A DNA stretch of 64,000 nt from Paraglaciecola sp. 20A4 (GCF_011378905.1 NZ_WTPY01000004.1:230267-294266), one strand, 5' to 3'; positions 46,931-56,674 are shown, counted from the stretch's first letter. The notes: generated by a model from the letters alone, not told the origin. Made by a program: numbers and translations.

Positions 46931-46931
46931 T
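46894..46931. repeat. 18-bp direct repeat, two copies
   Basis: GACAAGATTCGAACCTAT at 46894-46911 and 46914-46931, period 20. It lies at the ragged end of the GH127 remnant. Confidence 0.85.
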
Positions 46932-47107
46932 AATCTGGAGATAACCGTAAATTAATAATCTTAGGCAGGTGTCTACACAATATTTATGTGGTCCTATCTT
47001 AGTGTTTTATTAAAATGAAAGTCCTCTTCGCGTTAACAGAAATAGTACGAGAAACGCACACGTCATCTTAGTCGTGACCTAAGTAGATAAGCGCACCTCA
47101 TACGTGC

Positions 47108-47857
47108 TTAATTTAATTCTACCAAGTAATGATATTTATCACTGCGACAACGACTCACACGATATTCCATCGGTTTGTCGTTTAGTGACTGAGCGATGCG
47201 TGTGACTTCAAGCAACGGCTCACCAAGTTTTATATCCAAGGTGTCTGCGTCATTTTGCGTGGCGAGATCCGCTTTGATACTGTCACGAATGGTATGCACA
47301 GTCAGGTTAAAGTTGGTTTGATAAAAATGGTACAGGGTATGAGGCACTTCTTTTTCATCCAGTAATGCCTTAAACCATTTATGTGGTAAATATATGGTTT
47401 CAGCAATACAAAATTCATTATCCAAAATGCGCCTTCTGCTTAGTACAATCACCTTCTCTTTAGGTTTAAGCAATAATGCAGATGCAACTTTTTTACTTGC
47501 CGTTTGAGTTGATATAGCCAATAACTCAGCTTTGGGTAACTCTGGATTTTTACCGTCTGCTATCAAAGGGTAAAATCTATAAAGACCATGATGACCAGTA
47601 TGCTCTGAAACAAACGTACCGATACCTTGACGTCGGGTCAGAATTTTAGCACTGGTTAGGCTGTTCAATGCCTTGCGCACGGTACCTTGGCTTACGCCAA
47701 ATTCGCTGGCAAGCTGGAACTCGTTAGGCAGCATCTCACCTGGTTTCCAGCGCTGCTCTACAATAAGCTGAGTGACTTGTTCTTCAACCTGTTTATATAA
47801 CGGCTGAAAAGCCAAGCCTGGGCGGCTGAGTTTGTTGTCGAAGCGATTTTCATTCAT
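47108..47857 (-). CDS. GntR family (HutC/UTRA) transcriptional regulator
   Basis: 249 residues from the ATG at 47857; a TTG six codons upstream is less likely. N-terminal winged helix: FQPLYKQVEEQVTQLIVEQR, WKPGEMLPNEFQLASEFGVS, QGTVRKALNSLTSAKILTRR, QGIGTFVSEH. C-terminal UTRA ligand domain: KVIVLSRRRILDNEFCIAET then IYLPHKWF, and a final PLLEVTRIAQSLNDKPMEYR. UTRA domains bind sugar or phosphosugar effectors. A palindrome TATCTTATACAAGATA just upstream suggests self-regulation, and similar sites precede the GH31-TRAP operon and the TonB receptor gene. Confidence 0.92.
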   Translation of the reverse strand: MNENRFDNKLSRPGLAFQPLYKQVEEQVTQLIVEQRWKPGEMLPNEFQLASEFGVSQGTVRKALNSLTSAKILTRRQGIGTFVSEHTGHHGLYRFYPLIADGKNPELPKAELLAISTQTASKKVASALLLKPKEKVIVLSRRRILDNEFCIAETIYLPHKWFKALLDEKEVPHTLYHFYQTNFNLTVHTIRDSIKADLATQNDADTLDIKLGEPLLEVTRIAQSLNDKPMEYRVSRCRSDKYHYLVELN

Positions 47858-47904
47858 ATACGGCAAATTTCTCAAAGCAAAATATAAGAGTAATATTAAC
47901 TAAG

Positions 47905-47920
47905 TATCTTATACAAGATA
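47905..47920. promoter_or_regulatory. GntR operator 1 (upstream of gntR)
   Basis: TATCTTATACAAGATA, palindromic but for its AC centre, 48 bases before the gntR start. Shared core TCTTATAYAAGA. Confidence 0.75.
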
Positions 47921-48116
47921 ATACCGATTTGTTAACATTAATGTTTATTTTCGATAAATTTTATTGTCATACCTTGGCACTATTTTTAGTCTTAATTGAC
48001 AAATTTTTAAGCAACTTATCAATAACTTAAAATTCCTGCAACGTGTCTCCGCCGAGTCACCTCTTCAACTTAAACGCAACAATGATTGACAAGAAATTAA
48101 CACTACTATAACTTAT

Positions 48117-48130
48117 ATCTTATATAAGAT
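48117..48130. promoter_or_regulatory. GntR operator 2 (upstream of the GH31-TRAP operon)
   Basis: ATCTTATATAAGAT, a perfect 14-base palindrome 80 bases before the GH31 start. The 335-base gap between gntR and GH31 holds operators 1 and 2 and no gene. Confidence 0.78.
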
Positions 48131-48210
48131 TGCATTATTTAAATACATCAGGCCAAGCTACCTATCGTGTTTAGCCTTAGTCGTATCATTATCACCAGTG
48201 AGAAAAGTTC

Positions 48211-50298
48211 ATGTCTGAATTAACGTCTACATTTGATGTTACCGCCCCAAATTGGAACCAAATAAAACAAGCCGAAATCACTGGGGAGGCCAGTTTATCA
48301 AGTGATGGTAGTATCTTGTTGCCTACCTCACAGGGTAATTTACATATTGCTTTTCATGCCTTTGGCGTACGCCTGCGTATCGGTGCAAGCGGTCAACCTG
48401 ATTATGGTTTATTGGTTACAACACCCGATATCATCAGCGCAGAAATCATTAACGGCGATCAACAAACAACCCTTATCGCAGGCGATAGCAAGTTAGTCAT
48501 TGGACACTTCCCTTTCACGTTTGAGCTTATTCAAGACAATAAAACGGTACAACAAACGGCCAACGATGGTCACTTTGTCCGCCGTTACCGCTTACCGCCA
48601 TTAGCAAAAGTGGATAAAGGTTGGTTGATTAGCCTAGAGCTAGCCACCGAAGAAGCCGTATACGGTTTGGGCGAAAAGTGGGGGAATCTGAATAAACGAG
48701 GTCAACTCGTGCGTTCGTATAACCACGATGCTCTTGGCGTTAATGCTGAAATTTCGTATAAAAATACACCTTTTTGCTGGAGTCCGAATGGCTGGGGTAT
48801 ATTTGTGCATACTCCTTCGCCAGTTACCCATGCAATCGGTTACGCCACCTGGTCACAACGCGCTTATGGTGTATTGGTAGAAGATGAAACCTTAGACATC
48901 TTCATCATGCACGGTGACGACGGTAACGCCATAATCAACACCTACACTGATTTAACGGGCAAAGCTCCCACGCCCCCAGTATGGAGTTTGGGGGTTATTT
49001 TATCCAAAGCGTATTACAAAGATGTACCAGAATTGTTAGCCACAGCGAAAGACGTACGCGATCACAAAATGCCATGCGATGTAATCACCCTTGATGGCCG
49101 TGCTTGGCAAGATACAGATACGCGTTTCGCGTTCGAATGGGATCCCAAACGTTGGGACGATCCTGCGGCTGTAATCAATCAACTCAAAGCCGATAACTTC
49201 AAAGTCTGTATTTGGGAATACCCGTTAGTATCGGTACAGCACCCCCTATTTGCCGAAATGGCCAAAAAAGGCTGGCTGTTGAAAGACAAGCGCACCGGTA
49301 AGGCGTATCAATATAAATGGGATATGAGTGCATTTGCCGAAGTCTTAACCCCGTTACCAGAATCCGGTATTGTCGATTTCACTCACCCAGATGCTTATGC
49401 CTTTTGGTTAGAGTCGCACAAGCCGCTATTTGATTTAGGCATAGACATGATCAAAGCTGACTTTGGTGAGCAATTGGAAGACGACAACATGTTGGCATAC
49501 AACGGTGACTCAGGTAACCGTTTGCACAATGTATACAGCTTTTTGTACAACAAATGCGTGTACGAAGCGGCTGAGAAGTATTCCAAAAATGGTCCCTTCT
49601 TATTTAGTCGTTCAGCTTGGACTGGTTCCCAGAGATTTCCCAGTCAATGGGGCGGTGATCCACAGGCAGATTGGGGCGGCTTAGGTGCTAGCATACGTGG
49701 CGCCTTATCTTGGGGTATGTCAGGTGCACCTTTTTTTGCCACCGATGTCGGCGGGTTCTACAAAGATACCCGAGACCAAGAACTCTTTATTCGTTGGTCA
49801 CAAGCCGCAGTTTTCAGTGCTCACATGCGTCTACACGGCATTGGCCAACGTGAACCTTGGAGTTATGGCGTTGAAGCTGAAGAAGCGGTAAATCAAGCAT
49901 TAGTGCTGCGTTATCGTTTACTTCCTTATATTTACAGCGCCATGCAACAAGCGACTCAAACCGGTGTGCCTCTGATGCGAGCGATGGCATTGGCCTTTCC
50001 AAAAGATCGCTTAGCCGCCGCCTTTGAACTGCAATTTATGTTCGGTGACGATATGTTGGTGGTGCCGAGCTTAAAACCTGGCGGCTCAGTAGAGTTTTAC
50101 TTGCCTGAAGGTGAGTGGCAGCGCTTTCCAAGTGAGCAAACCTACCAAGGTGGGAAAACCTATAGCTTAACCTTAGGGTTGCAAGAAATGGCCGTGTTCG
50201 TACCTAAAGGTAAACGTATCCCCTTAGGTCCCGATGTTGAACACACCAATGCATTAACGGATCAACAACCACAAATAAGCCATTACTGGCCCAAATAA
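48211..50298 (+). CDS. GH31 glycosidase, YicI (alpha-xylosidase)-like
   Basis: 695 residues, no signal peptide, so cytoplasmic. Catalytic nucleophile D417 in GIDMIKADFGE and acid/base D483 in QWGGDPQADW; between and after them LFSRSAWTGSQRFPSQW, ATDVGGF and HMRLHGIGQREPWSYG, an order very like E. coli YicI (KTDFGE, GGDCYAN, SRLHG). Alpha-xylosidase is the best guess, alpha-glucosidase or alpha-galactosidase are possible. First gene of an operon with three TRAP transporter genes and downstream of a GntR operator, it probably cleaves the imported sugar. Confidence 0.9.
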   Translation: MSELTSTFDVTAPNWNQIKQAEITGEASLSSDGSILLPTSQGNLHIAFHAFGVRLRIGASGQPDYGLLVTTPDIISAEIINGDQQTTLIAGDSKLVIGHFPFTFELIQDNKTVQQTANDGHFVRRYRLPPLAKVDKGWLISLELATEEAVYGLGEKWGNLNKRGQLVRSYNHDALGVNAEISYKNTPFCWSPNGWGIFVHTPSPVTHAIGYATWSQRAYGVLVEDETLDIFIMHGDDGNAIINTYTDLTGKAPTPPVWSLGVILSKAYYKDVPELLATAKDVRDHKMPCDVITLDGRAWQDTDTRFAFEWDPKRWDDPAAVINQLKADNFKVCIWEYPLVSVQHPLFAEMAKKGWLLKDKRTGKAYQYKWDMSAFAEVLTPLPESGIVDFTHPDAYAFWLESHKPLFDLGIDMIKADFGEQLEDDNMLAYNGDSGNRLHNVYSFLYNKCVYEAAEKYSKNGPFLFSRSAWTGSQRFPSQWGGDPQADWGGLGASIRGALSWGMSGAPFFATDVGGFYKDTRDQELFIRWSQAAVFSAHMRLHGIGQREPWSYGVEAEEAVNQALVLRYRLLPYIYSAMQQATQTGVPLMRAMALAFPKDRLAAAFELQFMFGDDMLVVPSLKPGGSVEFYLPEGEWQRFPSEQTYQGGKTYSLTLGLQEMAVFVPKGKRIPLGPDVEHTNALTDQQPQISHYWPK

Positions 50299-50322
50299 CG
50301 CCACACAGCCGGAGAACATCTC

Positions 50323-50874
50323 ATGCAAAATGCTGTCAGTCGCGGATTATTGGCATTCAATCGTCCGCTCGGCAAGGTCAATTACGCGGTCAGCTCACTG
50401 GGTAAGAATGTTGCAGGTGCATTACTGGCTGCCATGTTACTTATGATATTAGCCCAAGTATTCTATCGTTACGTATTAAATGATTCATTGGCCTGGACCG
50501 AAGAACTCGCCAAGTACCTTATGGTTTGGGTTGCGTGTTTGGTCGCGCCGTGGGCCTATCGCGAAAATCTAAATGTATCGATTGAGATGTTCGCTGATGC
50601 TTTACCGGATGGATTGCGCCGCACGACTGAAGTCATTATTACCATATTGGTTATTATGATCAGCGCCATATTTTTTAAAGAGAGCGTTGCTTTTTGGCAA
50701 GGGGGAATGGAAATATATGCTTCCTCAATCCCCATCAAATTGGCTTATTTTTATGCGTGCGCACCTTTAATGTTTGCTGCGTTATTTATGGTCGCTATTG
50801 AGAACCTGATCAAACAACTTTTTGCTCGACACTATCTCACCGAGCAAACCATTCCCCCCATGGAAGTCGAATAA
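50323..50874 (+). CDS. dctQ: TRAP transporter small permease (DctQ)
   Basis: 183 residues with four helices. DctQ landmarks: LMILAQVFYRYVLNDSLAWT, EELAKYLMVWVACLVAPWAY, RENLNVSIEMFADALP. It forms the membrane complex with DctM. It starts 24 bases after the GH31 stop with GGAGAAC upstream of the ATG, and its stop is one base from the next start, so the four genes are one operon. Confidence 0.93.
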   Translation: MQNAVSRGLLAFNRPLGKVNYAVSSLGKNVAGALLAAMLLMILAQVFYRYVLNDSLAWTEELAKYLMVWVACLVAPWAYRENLNVSIEMFADALPDGLRRTTEVIITILVIMISAIFFKESVAFWQGGMEIYASSIPIKLAYFYACAPLMFAALFMVAIENLIKQLFARHYLTEQTIPPMEVE

Positions 50875-50875
50875 T

Positions 50876-52162
50876 ATGTCTATCAGTTATTTTTGGGTGT
50901 TCATTCTGTTGCTAACCGCTGGAACGCCTGTGGTGTTCGCACTGTTAATTGGCCCGGGTGTAAGCTTGATGCTTGATGGCAACCAAGTATTTTTCTCAGC
51001 CTTGTTAACGCGCTTATATTCGGGGATGAATTCATTCCCTCTTATGGCCGTTCCTTTTTTCATATTGGCTGGAGAGCTAATGAATCAAGGCGGTATCACC
51101 CAGTCTATTGTACGCTTTAGCCAAACCTTGATTGGTCACTATCGTGGTGGCTTAGCCCAAGTAAATATATTGTCATCAGTACTTTTTGCTGGTCTGTCAG
51201 GCTCTGCAGTAGCTGACACCTCAGCTCTGGGTAAAATGCTGATCCCCGCCATGGAAGAAAATGGCTATAGCCGACGTTTCGCCGCGGCGGTTACTGCTGC
51301 CTCATCCGTTATTGGGCCAATTATCCCACCATCTGGGATCATGATTTTGTATGCGTTTATCATGAACGTATCCGTTGCAGGTATGTTTTTAGCCGGTATC
51401 ACCCCAGGGTTGCTGATTTGCGCTGGTTTAATGATTGTGACTAGCCGTATCGCCAAAAAGCGTAACTACCCTGTGGCCAACCAAAAAGCCACTTGGTATG
51501 AACGTGGCAGTGCTCTTAAAACGTCGTTTTTGCCTTTGTTAACACCGGTTATTTTATTAGGTGGCATTGTGCTGGGCGTGTTTACCCCAACTGAAGCGGC
51601 AGCAGCTGCAGCCGGTTATGCACTCATTATTACCTTGTTTGTTACTAACACCCTTAAACTGGATAAATTACCGCATATATTGGTGAATGCAGCAGTGCAA
51701 TCTGGAACCATTTTATTGCTCGTTGGCTCGGCCGTTACGTTCGCGTGGATCATAACCGTATCAGGAATGGCTGATACGTTAGCCGAACAAATCGTCGGTA
51801 TTACTGACAATGTTTTATTACTGTTGCTTATCATCAACTTGTTCTTATTCGCCATCGGTATGTTTTTAGATGCCGGGCCCGCAATCTTAATACTCGGCCC
51901 CGTTTTTGCGCCTATTTTTATCTCTTTAGGTATCGATCCTTTGCATTTTGCAGTAATCATGTGCGTTAACTTGACCGTGGGTTTGGCAACCCCGCCTATG
52001 GGATTGGTGTTATTTGTTGCCGCGTCAGTATCTGGCGAAAAAACTGAAAACATTGCTTATGAGATGTTGCCCTTCTTGGCAGTAGAAGTTCTGGTAATTT
52101 TCATTATTACCTATTTCCCAGCGGTCACTATGACCTTACCTCGCCTTTTTGGGTTTGCTTGA
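50876..52162 (+). CDS. dctM: TRAP transporter large permease (DctM)
   Basis: 428 residues from the ATG at 50876 (MSISYFWVFILLLTAGTPVV). A longer frame from 50822 overlaps dctQ and is discarded. About twelve helices; DctM signatures include MNSFPLMAVPFFILAGELMN, SGSAVADTSALGKMLIPAM, PIIPPSGIMILYAF, GVFTPTEAAAAAAGYAL and NLTVGLATPPMGLVLFVA. Substrate import is driven by the sodium gradient in this family. Confidence 0.95.
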   Translation: MSISYFWVFILLLTAGTPVVFALLIGPGVSLMLDGNQVFFSALLTRLYSGMNSFPLMAVPFFILAGELMNQGGITQSIVRFSQTLIGHYRGGLAQVNILSSVLFAGLSGSAVADTSALGKMLIPAMEENGYSRRFAAAVTAASSVIGPIIPPSGIMILYAFIMNVSVAGMFLAGITPGLLICAGLMIVTSRIAKKRNYPVANQKATWYERGSALKTSFLPLLTPVILLGGIVLGVFTPTEAAAAAAGYALIITLFVTNTLKLDKLPHILVNAAVQSGTILLLVGSAVTFAWIITVSGMADTLAEQIVGITDNVLLLLLIINLFLFAIGMFLDAGPAILILGPVFAPIFISLGIDPLHFAVIMCVNLTVGLATPPMGLVLFVAASVSGEKTENIAYEMLPFLAVEVLVIFIITYFPAVTMTLPRLFGFA

Positions 52163-52163
52163 T

Positions 52164-53204
52164 ATGAATACGAAACGCCTCGTTTTACTCACCGTTTATG
52201 CCCTTATTGCTGTTGCCAGCCTTGTTGGGATTGTTAACTCAAATTCTGATCGCGCCGAATTTATTATCAAGGCGGCGATCCAAGCCTCGACTCAAGATGA
52301 AGACTACGTGGGATTATTAGCCTTTAAAGAATACGTAGAAAAAGCCAGCGAAGGTCGAGTACAAGTTCAGCTCTATTCGTCGGGACAGTTTTGTGGTGGT
52401 GTACCTGAGTGCATAGGGAACTTGCAAAAAGGCGTGCTGGAGATGTTTCCTACTACCGCAGGCGGCACAGGTAACTTTTTCGCCCCTGCACAAGTGCTCG
52501 ACTTGCCTTATGTATTTGATAACGATGCTCAAGCACAATGCGTATTAGCAGGGCCTATTCTAGATAAGATGCGTACCACTGTTTTAGAACAAAATCTGCA
52601 AATTCGCTTAATGGGCGTTACCAACACTGGCGGTTGGCGTAACTTCGCGACCACCAGCAAACCGATACATCATCCTGGTGATTTAGTCGGTCAAAAAATT
52701 CGCACTACGCCAGCTAAAATACAACAAGAATTAGTCCGCCAACTTGGTGCTAACCCAACGCCTGTGTCGTGGGCTGAGTTATATACCGCGCTAGCAACAG
52801 GTGTGGTCGAAGGCAGTAAGAACGGTATACAAGATATTATCGGTGCCAAATTAGAAGAGCATTTAAAATACATCGTGCTAGATGGCCACTCGTATATGGC
52901 GGCTTTGTGGTGGTTTTCAGAGCCCGTTTGGCAATCTTTACCTAAGGAGATACAAGACATTATTGACAAAGGTTTTGAGCATCAGCAAAAAGCGGCTAAC
53001 GATCTCGTATTCAATCAAGAAGCAAACTCCTACAAACTATTTGAAAAAGCCGGTGGTACGGTTTATCGCCCGACTTTAGCCGAAAAACAAGCATTCAAAG
53101 ACGCGTCGGGGAATATGCGTCAATGGTTTGAAGACAACTACGGCAGTGATTGGCTTCAGTTATTAACAGCCTCAGTTGCGCAATGTGATGCGAACGTACC
53201 CTAA
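52164..53204 (+). CDS. dctP: TRAP transporter substrate-binding protein (DctP)
   Basis: 346 residues from the ATG at 52164, one base after the dctM stop; the earlier TTG lies inside dctM. An uncleaved-looking or signal-type hydrophobic N-terminus (LVLLTVYALIAVASLVGIV). DctP marks: VQLYSSGQFCGGVPECIGNL, LPYVFDNDAQAQ, LVGQKIRTTPAKIQQELVRQ and LGANPTPVSWAELYTALATG with VVEGSKN. The arginine in KIRTTP usually pairs with a carboxylate of the ligand, so a sugar acid is more likely than a neutral sugar. CysxxxxxCys (GQFCGGVPEC) is conserved in one subgroup. Confidence 0.93.
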   Translation: MNTKRLVLLTVYALIAVASLVGIVNSNSDRAEFIIKAAIQASTQDEDYVGLLAFKEYVEKASEGRVQVQLYSSGQFCGGVPECIGNLQKGVLEMFPTTAGGTGNFFAPAQVLDLPYVFDNDAQAQCVLAGPILDKMRTTVLEQNLQIRLMGVTNTGGWRNFATTSKPIHHPGDLVGQKIRTTPAKIQQELVRQLGANPTPVSWAELYTALATGVVEGSKNGIQDIIGAKLEEHLKYIVLDGHSYMAALWWFSEPVWQSLPKEIQDIIDKGFEHQQKAANDLVFNQEANSYKLFEKAGGTVYRPTLAEKQAFKDASGNMRQWFEDNYGSDWLQLLTASVAQCDANVP

Positions 53205-53250
53205 GCCTGTTATCAAATTGTATCAATTATAATTATACCCACTATAACTA

Positions 53251-53275
53251 AGGGCTAACTTTATGAGTTAGCCCT
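53251..53275 (+). terminator. Hairpin after the GH31-TRAP operon
   Basis: AGGGCTAACT / AGTTAGCCCT with loop TTATG; perfect 10-base stem without a T run. Rest of the gap up to the TonB gene holds operator 3. Confidence 0.6.
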
Positions 53276-53405
53276 ACCCTACATGGCCTTTAATTCGGGC
53301 GTTGCGTGGCTTATTACATTTTTAAGCACGTATATCTTCATATTAAACAGTTTTAACAAAAAGATTGCAATTAGTTAACTTTATAGTTAAATTTTGTCTA
53401 TCTTT

Positions 53406-53421
53406 TGTCTTATATAAGACA
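53406..53421. promoter_or_regulatory. GntR operator 3 (upstream of the TonB receptor)
   Basis: TGTCTTATATAAGACA, a perfect 16-base palindrome sharing the core TCTTATAYAAGA with operators 1 and 2. The receptor start is 180 bases downstream, so the leader is long or a promoter lies close to the operator. Confidence 0.75.
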
Positions 53422-53601
53422 TCTAATGTATGACACAAGATGCCCTATAAGTCATCGCAATGACAGTTTCGCTCATCGAGAGAAATTACCTATAAACGAA
53501 GAATGGTAAGCCGAGATCATAAACGCACAATTTATTCATCGTCTGGACACACGGTGAATGAAAGCTGGACTTACCCCTAAACAGAGATCGTGGAGAACAC
53601 C

Positions 53602-55998
53602 ATGTTACTAAAACCTAGCACACTACATTCAGGCATAACACGCGCACTCGCTATTGGTACGTGTATGACAATCGGCTTTGCTGCCAGCGCACAAGAAGCA
53701 GCGCCAGTTGAAGATAAAGGCCTAATGGAGAAAATTACCGTTACGTCGCAAAAACGCGTAGAAAACCTCAACGAAGTTCCCGTTGCCGTATCGGTGTTAC
53801 GTGAAGATCAAATTAACGCTGCATTCTCTGCGAACATCGAAGGCCTACAAGCATTGGTACCTTCTGTTAGCTTCCGTAAAGGTAACACCAACCGTAACTC
53901 CGCAATTACCGTACGTGGTATCGGAACTATTTCATTCAGTGTGGCCGCAGAGCCAAGCGTATCGACCGTAGTCGATGGCGTAGTGTTAGGTCGCTCAGGG
54001 CAAGCATTCGTTGATTTATACGACTTAGAACGTATCGAGGTATTACGTGGCCCTCAGGGTACGTTGTTTGGTAAAAACGCCTCTGCCGGTGTGGTAAACA
54101 TTACCACCAAACGCCCTTCTGATGAGTTTGGCGGTGCCGCCGAAGTCACTTTGTTTCAGGGTAACGAATACCGCTTAAAAACCAGTGTTACTGGTGCCCT
54201 AAACGATAATGTAAACGGTAGCTTAACCGTATTGAAATCTCAGTACGACGGCTACATCGACAATGTCTATAACAATGAAACGACTAACGGATACGACAAA
54301 GAAGGTATTCGCGGTATGTTAGACATTGATGCCGGCAACGATACCGACATTCTATTTATTTTTGAAAATGTAAAGTCTAACGACAACTGTTGTGCCGATT
54401 TAGAACTGGCACCGAGCAACCGTTATCTTTCCTCTGATGCCGCACCAAATAGTACAGGCAACGGCGATCTAGATTTAGACCAACGTAAAATCGACCATGA
54501 TTTTGAAACCCGCACCATAGATGAAACCACAGGTTTCTCAGTGCAAGTAGACAAAATGATCGGCGATCACGAATTTACCTCAATTACAGCCCACCGTAGC
54601 TGGGACAACACCGAATTCCGCGAAGGTGATTTCACATCTACTACGGGCTCTATTCCATTACCTGTTGACTTTGGCAGTGTGCCTGACGGCGGCGTAGGAT
54701 TTCAACTGCACGACACCGGTGTACAAAACTGGAAACAAACCTCTCAAGAGTTTCGTATAGCGTCTCCTGTTGGCGGTGATTTTGATTACCAATTAGGTGC
54801 ATTCTGGTGGACGCAAAAATCAGAGCGTAACTTTACCCGTGATGCAAGTTGTCAAAACAACGGTGGTCAATTCCCTGCGGCAATTGGCTCATACTTAACA
54901 GAAAGCCTTGGTATAGCAGACCCATCTGAAGCACAAGTTAATCAGTTTATTGCCGATGAAAACTTAAGCTGTAATGCTAACGATATCGTTGGCGCGACTG
55001 CCTTTATGCGCACACAGTTCGATAACTGGGCATTGTTTGCTGACGGTAAATACCACATTAATGACGACTTACGTTTACTCTTCGGTATTCGCTACACTGA
55101 CGATGAGGTGAGCTACTCACATGACCGTCGCAGTAACGACGAATACAAGCGCACAGGTGTTGGTGTACGTAGCTTTGAGACCAATTATCAAGGTGAAACA
55201 GATGAAACCAATGTTTCAGGTAAAATTGGTGCACAGTACGACTTAACGGATAGCAGCATGGCGTATTTCACTTTCTCGCAAGGTTACAAAGGCCCAGCGT
55301 TTAACGTGTTCTACAACATGGCTGATGCTGATGCACTCCCCATCGATAAAGAAACATCAGATGCGTACGAGTTAGGCTATAAATACGCGAGCAATGACTT
55401 AATATTTAATGCCGCAATATTCAGAACTAACATCGATGGTTTCCAAGCGAATAACTCAGAGTTACTTGATGGCGTAACAATCACCCGCTTAACTAACGCG
55501 GGCTCGGTCACTACGCAAGGAATTGAGTTTGACGTTATGTGGCAGGCAACCGATAACTTCACCTTAACCGGCGGTTTATCAAGAGTTGATGCTGAAGTCG
55601 ATGAGTTTAAATGCCCAGTGACTGATGCAAACTGTACAGGCCGCTCTGGTGCAGACTTACCTTTCTCACCTGATCTTAAATACTCAGTGACAGGCGAGTA
55701 CCTATGGGAGCTGGATAACATGAACGTTATCTTAAATAGCTCTTATGTATACACTGACGAGATGTATGCAGGCGCGCCGGGCGGCACAGCGACAGCAGTC
55801 GATTTGTTACCAGACTACGGCATTTTAAACGCAAGCTTAGCGTTTTCGTTTGAGGATGATGCCTACCGCATTAGCTTAATCGGTAAGAACTTAACCGATA
55901 AGACCTTTGTAACCACTTACAGTGGCGATAACTTCCGTTATCAAATACCACGCGATGCTGACCGTTACTTCGGCGTGCAATTACGGGCTAAATTTTAA
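53602..55998 (+). CDS. TonB-dependent receptor
   Basis: 798 residues from the ATG at 53602, with GGAG 6 bases upstream. Signal peptide ends AASAQEAAP. TonB box-like region EKITVTSQKR, plug domain (NEVPVAVSVLREDQI, VDGVVLGRSGQAFVDLYDLE, RIEVLRGPQGTLFGKNASAG, VVNITTKRPSDEF), then a 22-strand barrel with the final F (VQLRAKF). It belongs to the broad alteromonad/sphingomonad-type family that imports poly- and oligosaccharides or aromatic compounds. It probably brings the GH31 substrate across the outer membrane; this is inferred from the shared operator. Confidence 0.93.
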   Translation: MLLKPSTLHSGITRALAIGTCMTIGFAASAQEAAPVEDKGLMEKITVTSQKRVENLNEVPVAVSVLREDQINAAFSANIEGLQALVPSVSFRKGNTNRNSAITVRGIGTISFSVAAEPSVSTVVDGVVLGRSGQAFVDLYDLERIEVLRGPQGTLFGKNASAGVVNITTKRPSDEFGGAAEVTLFQGNEYRLKTSVTGALNDNVNGSLTVLKSQYDGYIDNVYNNETTNGYDKEGIRGMLDIDAGNDTDILFIFENVKSNDNCCADLELAPSNRYLSSDAAPNSTGNGDLDLDQRKIDHDFETRTIDETTGFSVQVDKMIGDHEFTSITAHRSWDNTEFREGDFTSTTGSIPLPVDFGSVPDGGVGFQLHDTGVQNWKQTSQEFRIASPVGGDFDYQLGAFWWTQKSERNFTRDASCQNNGGQFPAAIGSYLTESLGIADPSEAQVNQFIADENLSCNANDIVGATAFMRTQFDNWALFADGKYHINDDLRLLFGIRYTDDEVSYSHDRRSNDEYKRTGVGVRSFETNYQGETDETNVSGKIGAQYDLTDSSMAYFTFSQGYKGPAFNVFYNMADADALPIDKETSDAYELGYKYASNDLIFNAAIFRTNIDGFQANNSELLDGVTITRLTNAGSVTTQGIEFDVMWQATDNFTLTGGLSRVDAEVDEFKCPVTDANCTGRSGADLPFSPDLKYSVTGEYLWELDNMNVILNSSYVYTDEMYAGAPGGTATAVDLLPDYGILNASLAFSFEDDAYRISLIGKNLTDKTFVTTYSGDNFRYQIPRDADRYFGVQLRAKF

Positions 55999-56024
55999 GC
56001 GTTTAGAGAGTTATGATGTATTTA

Positions 56025-56049
56025 GGGTGCCGTTCAGGCGCCCTTTTTT
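56025..56049 (+). terminator. Rho-independent terminator after the TonB receptor
   Basis: GGGTGCC-GTTCA-GGCGCCC followed by a T run. The remaining 250 bases to the next gene show nothing recognised. Confidence 0.9.
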
Positions 56050-56302
56050 ATGCCTGTGTAGATATTTCTTACATTTATTATGCACAAATTTAAAACAACG
56101 CTTTAATTCCATTGGCTGCTAGGGTAAGTTTATTCATAATCAGCTTTTACGTATTCTACATACGAGTCATTAGCCGATTAAATTCAAAGTAGTTAGCTTT
56201 AAACTGTGTTTTCCTCGCGGTTTATTCCGTGAGTGCTGAAACACCTAAATTGATATGGCGCTGCCATATTGTTACTTTTTATTGATGATCTATTAGTAAA
56301 TT

Positions 56303-56644
56303 ATGAAATTTCATATTCAAAAGCATTTAGAGTCGTTCCTAGTAAAAGAACGTGTACCTACGGAATACAGAAAGTTAGCCTTGAGTTGTGAATCACATCT
56401 TGAAGACACCTGCACCTTGATTACCTTTCCTCACGATCGTAAAAACGTAGTGAAAAGCAGCTTAGTGCACAAAGCATTGACTAAGCTAGGGGAATTGTCT
56501 GATCAAAGTTTAGTGGTGATTGGAGGCTGTTTTACGGCTGAATCTGTTGAGTTGTTGAACGAAGCTGATGCGGTGATATTATCGCTCTCGGAAGGGCACT
56601 GGACCGATGCCAGCAAAGGCCACTCTCACGCACATTACGATTAA
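56303..56644 (+). CDS. Small hypothetical protein
   Basis: 113 residues, soluble. An amphipathic start (MKFHIQKHLESFLVKERVPT) leads into a possible alpha/beta unit (CTLITFPHDRKNVVKS, SDQSLVVIGGCFTAESVELL, ADAVILSLSEGHW) ending in a His-rich tail SKGHSHAHYD. The tail might bind a metal, fitting the neighbouring CDF transporter, but that is speculation. No family recognised. The good terminator directly after supports it as a real gene. Confidence 0.6.
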   Translation: MKFHIQKHLESFLVKERVPTEYRKLALSCESHLEDTCTLITFPHDRKNVVKSSLVHKALTKLGELSDQSLVVIGGCFTAESVELLNEADAVILSLSEGHWTDASKGHSHAHYD

Positions 56645-56674
56645 TGGGCTAGGCTATTTGCACTGAGAACGAAT

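Noticed and set aside
51616..52053. Minus-strand frame of 145 codons inside dctM
   Set aside because: Antisense shadow; the plus frame carries all DctM signatures.
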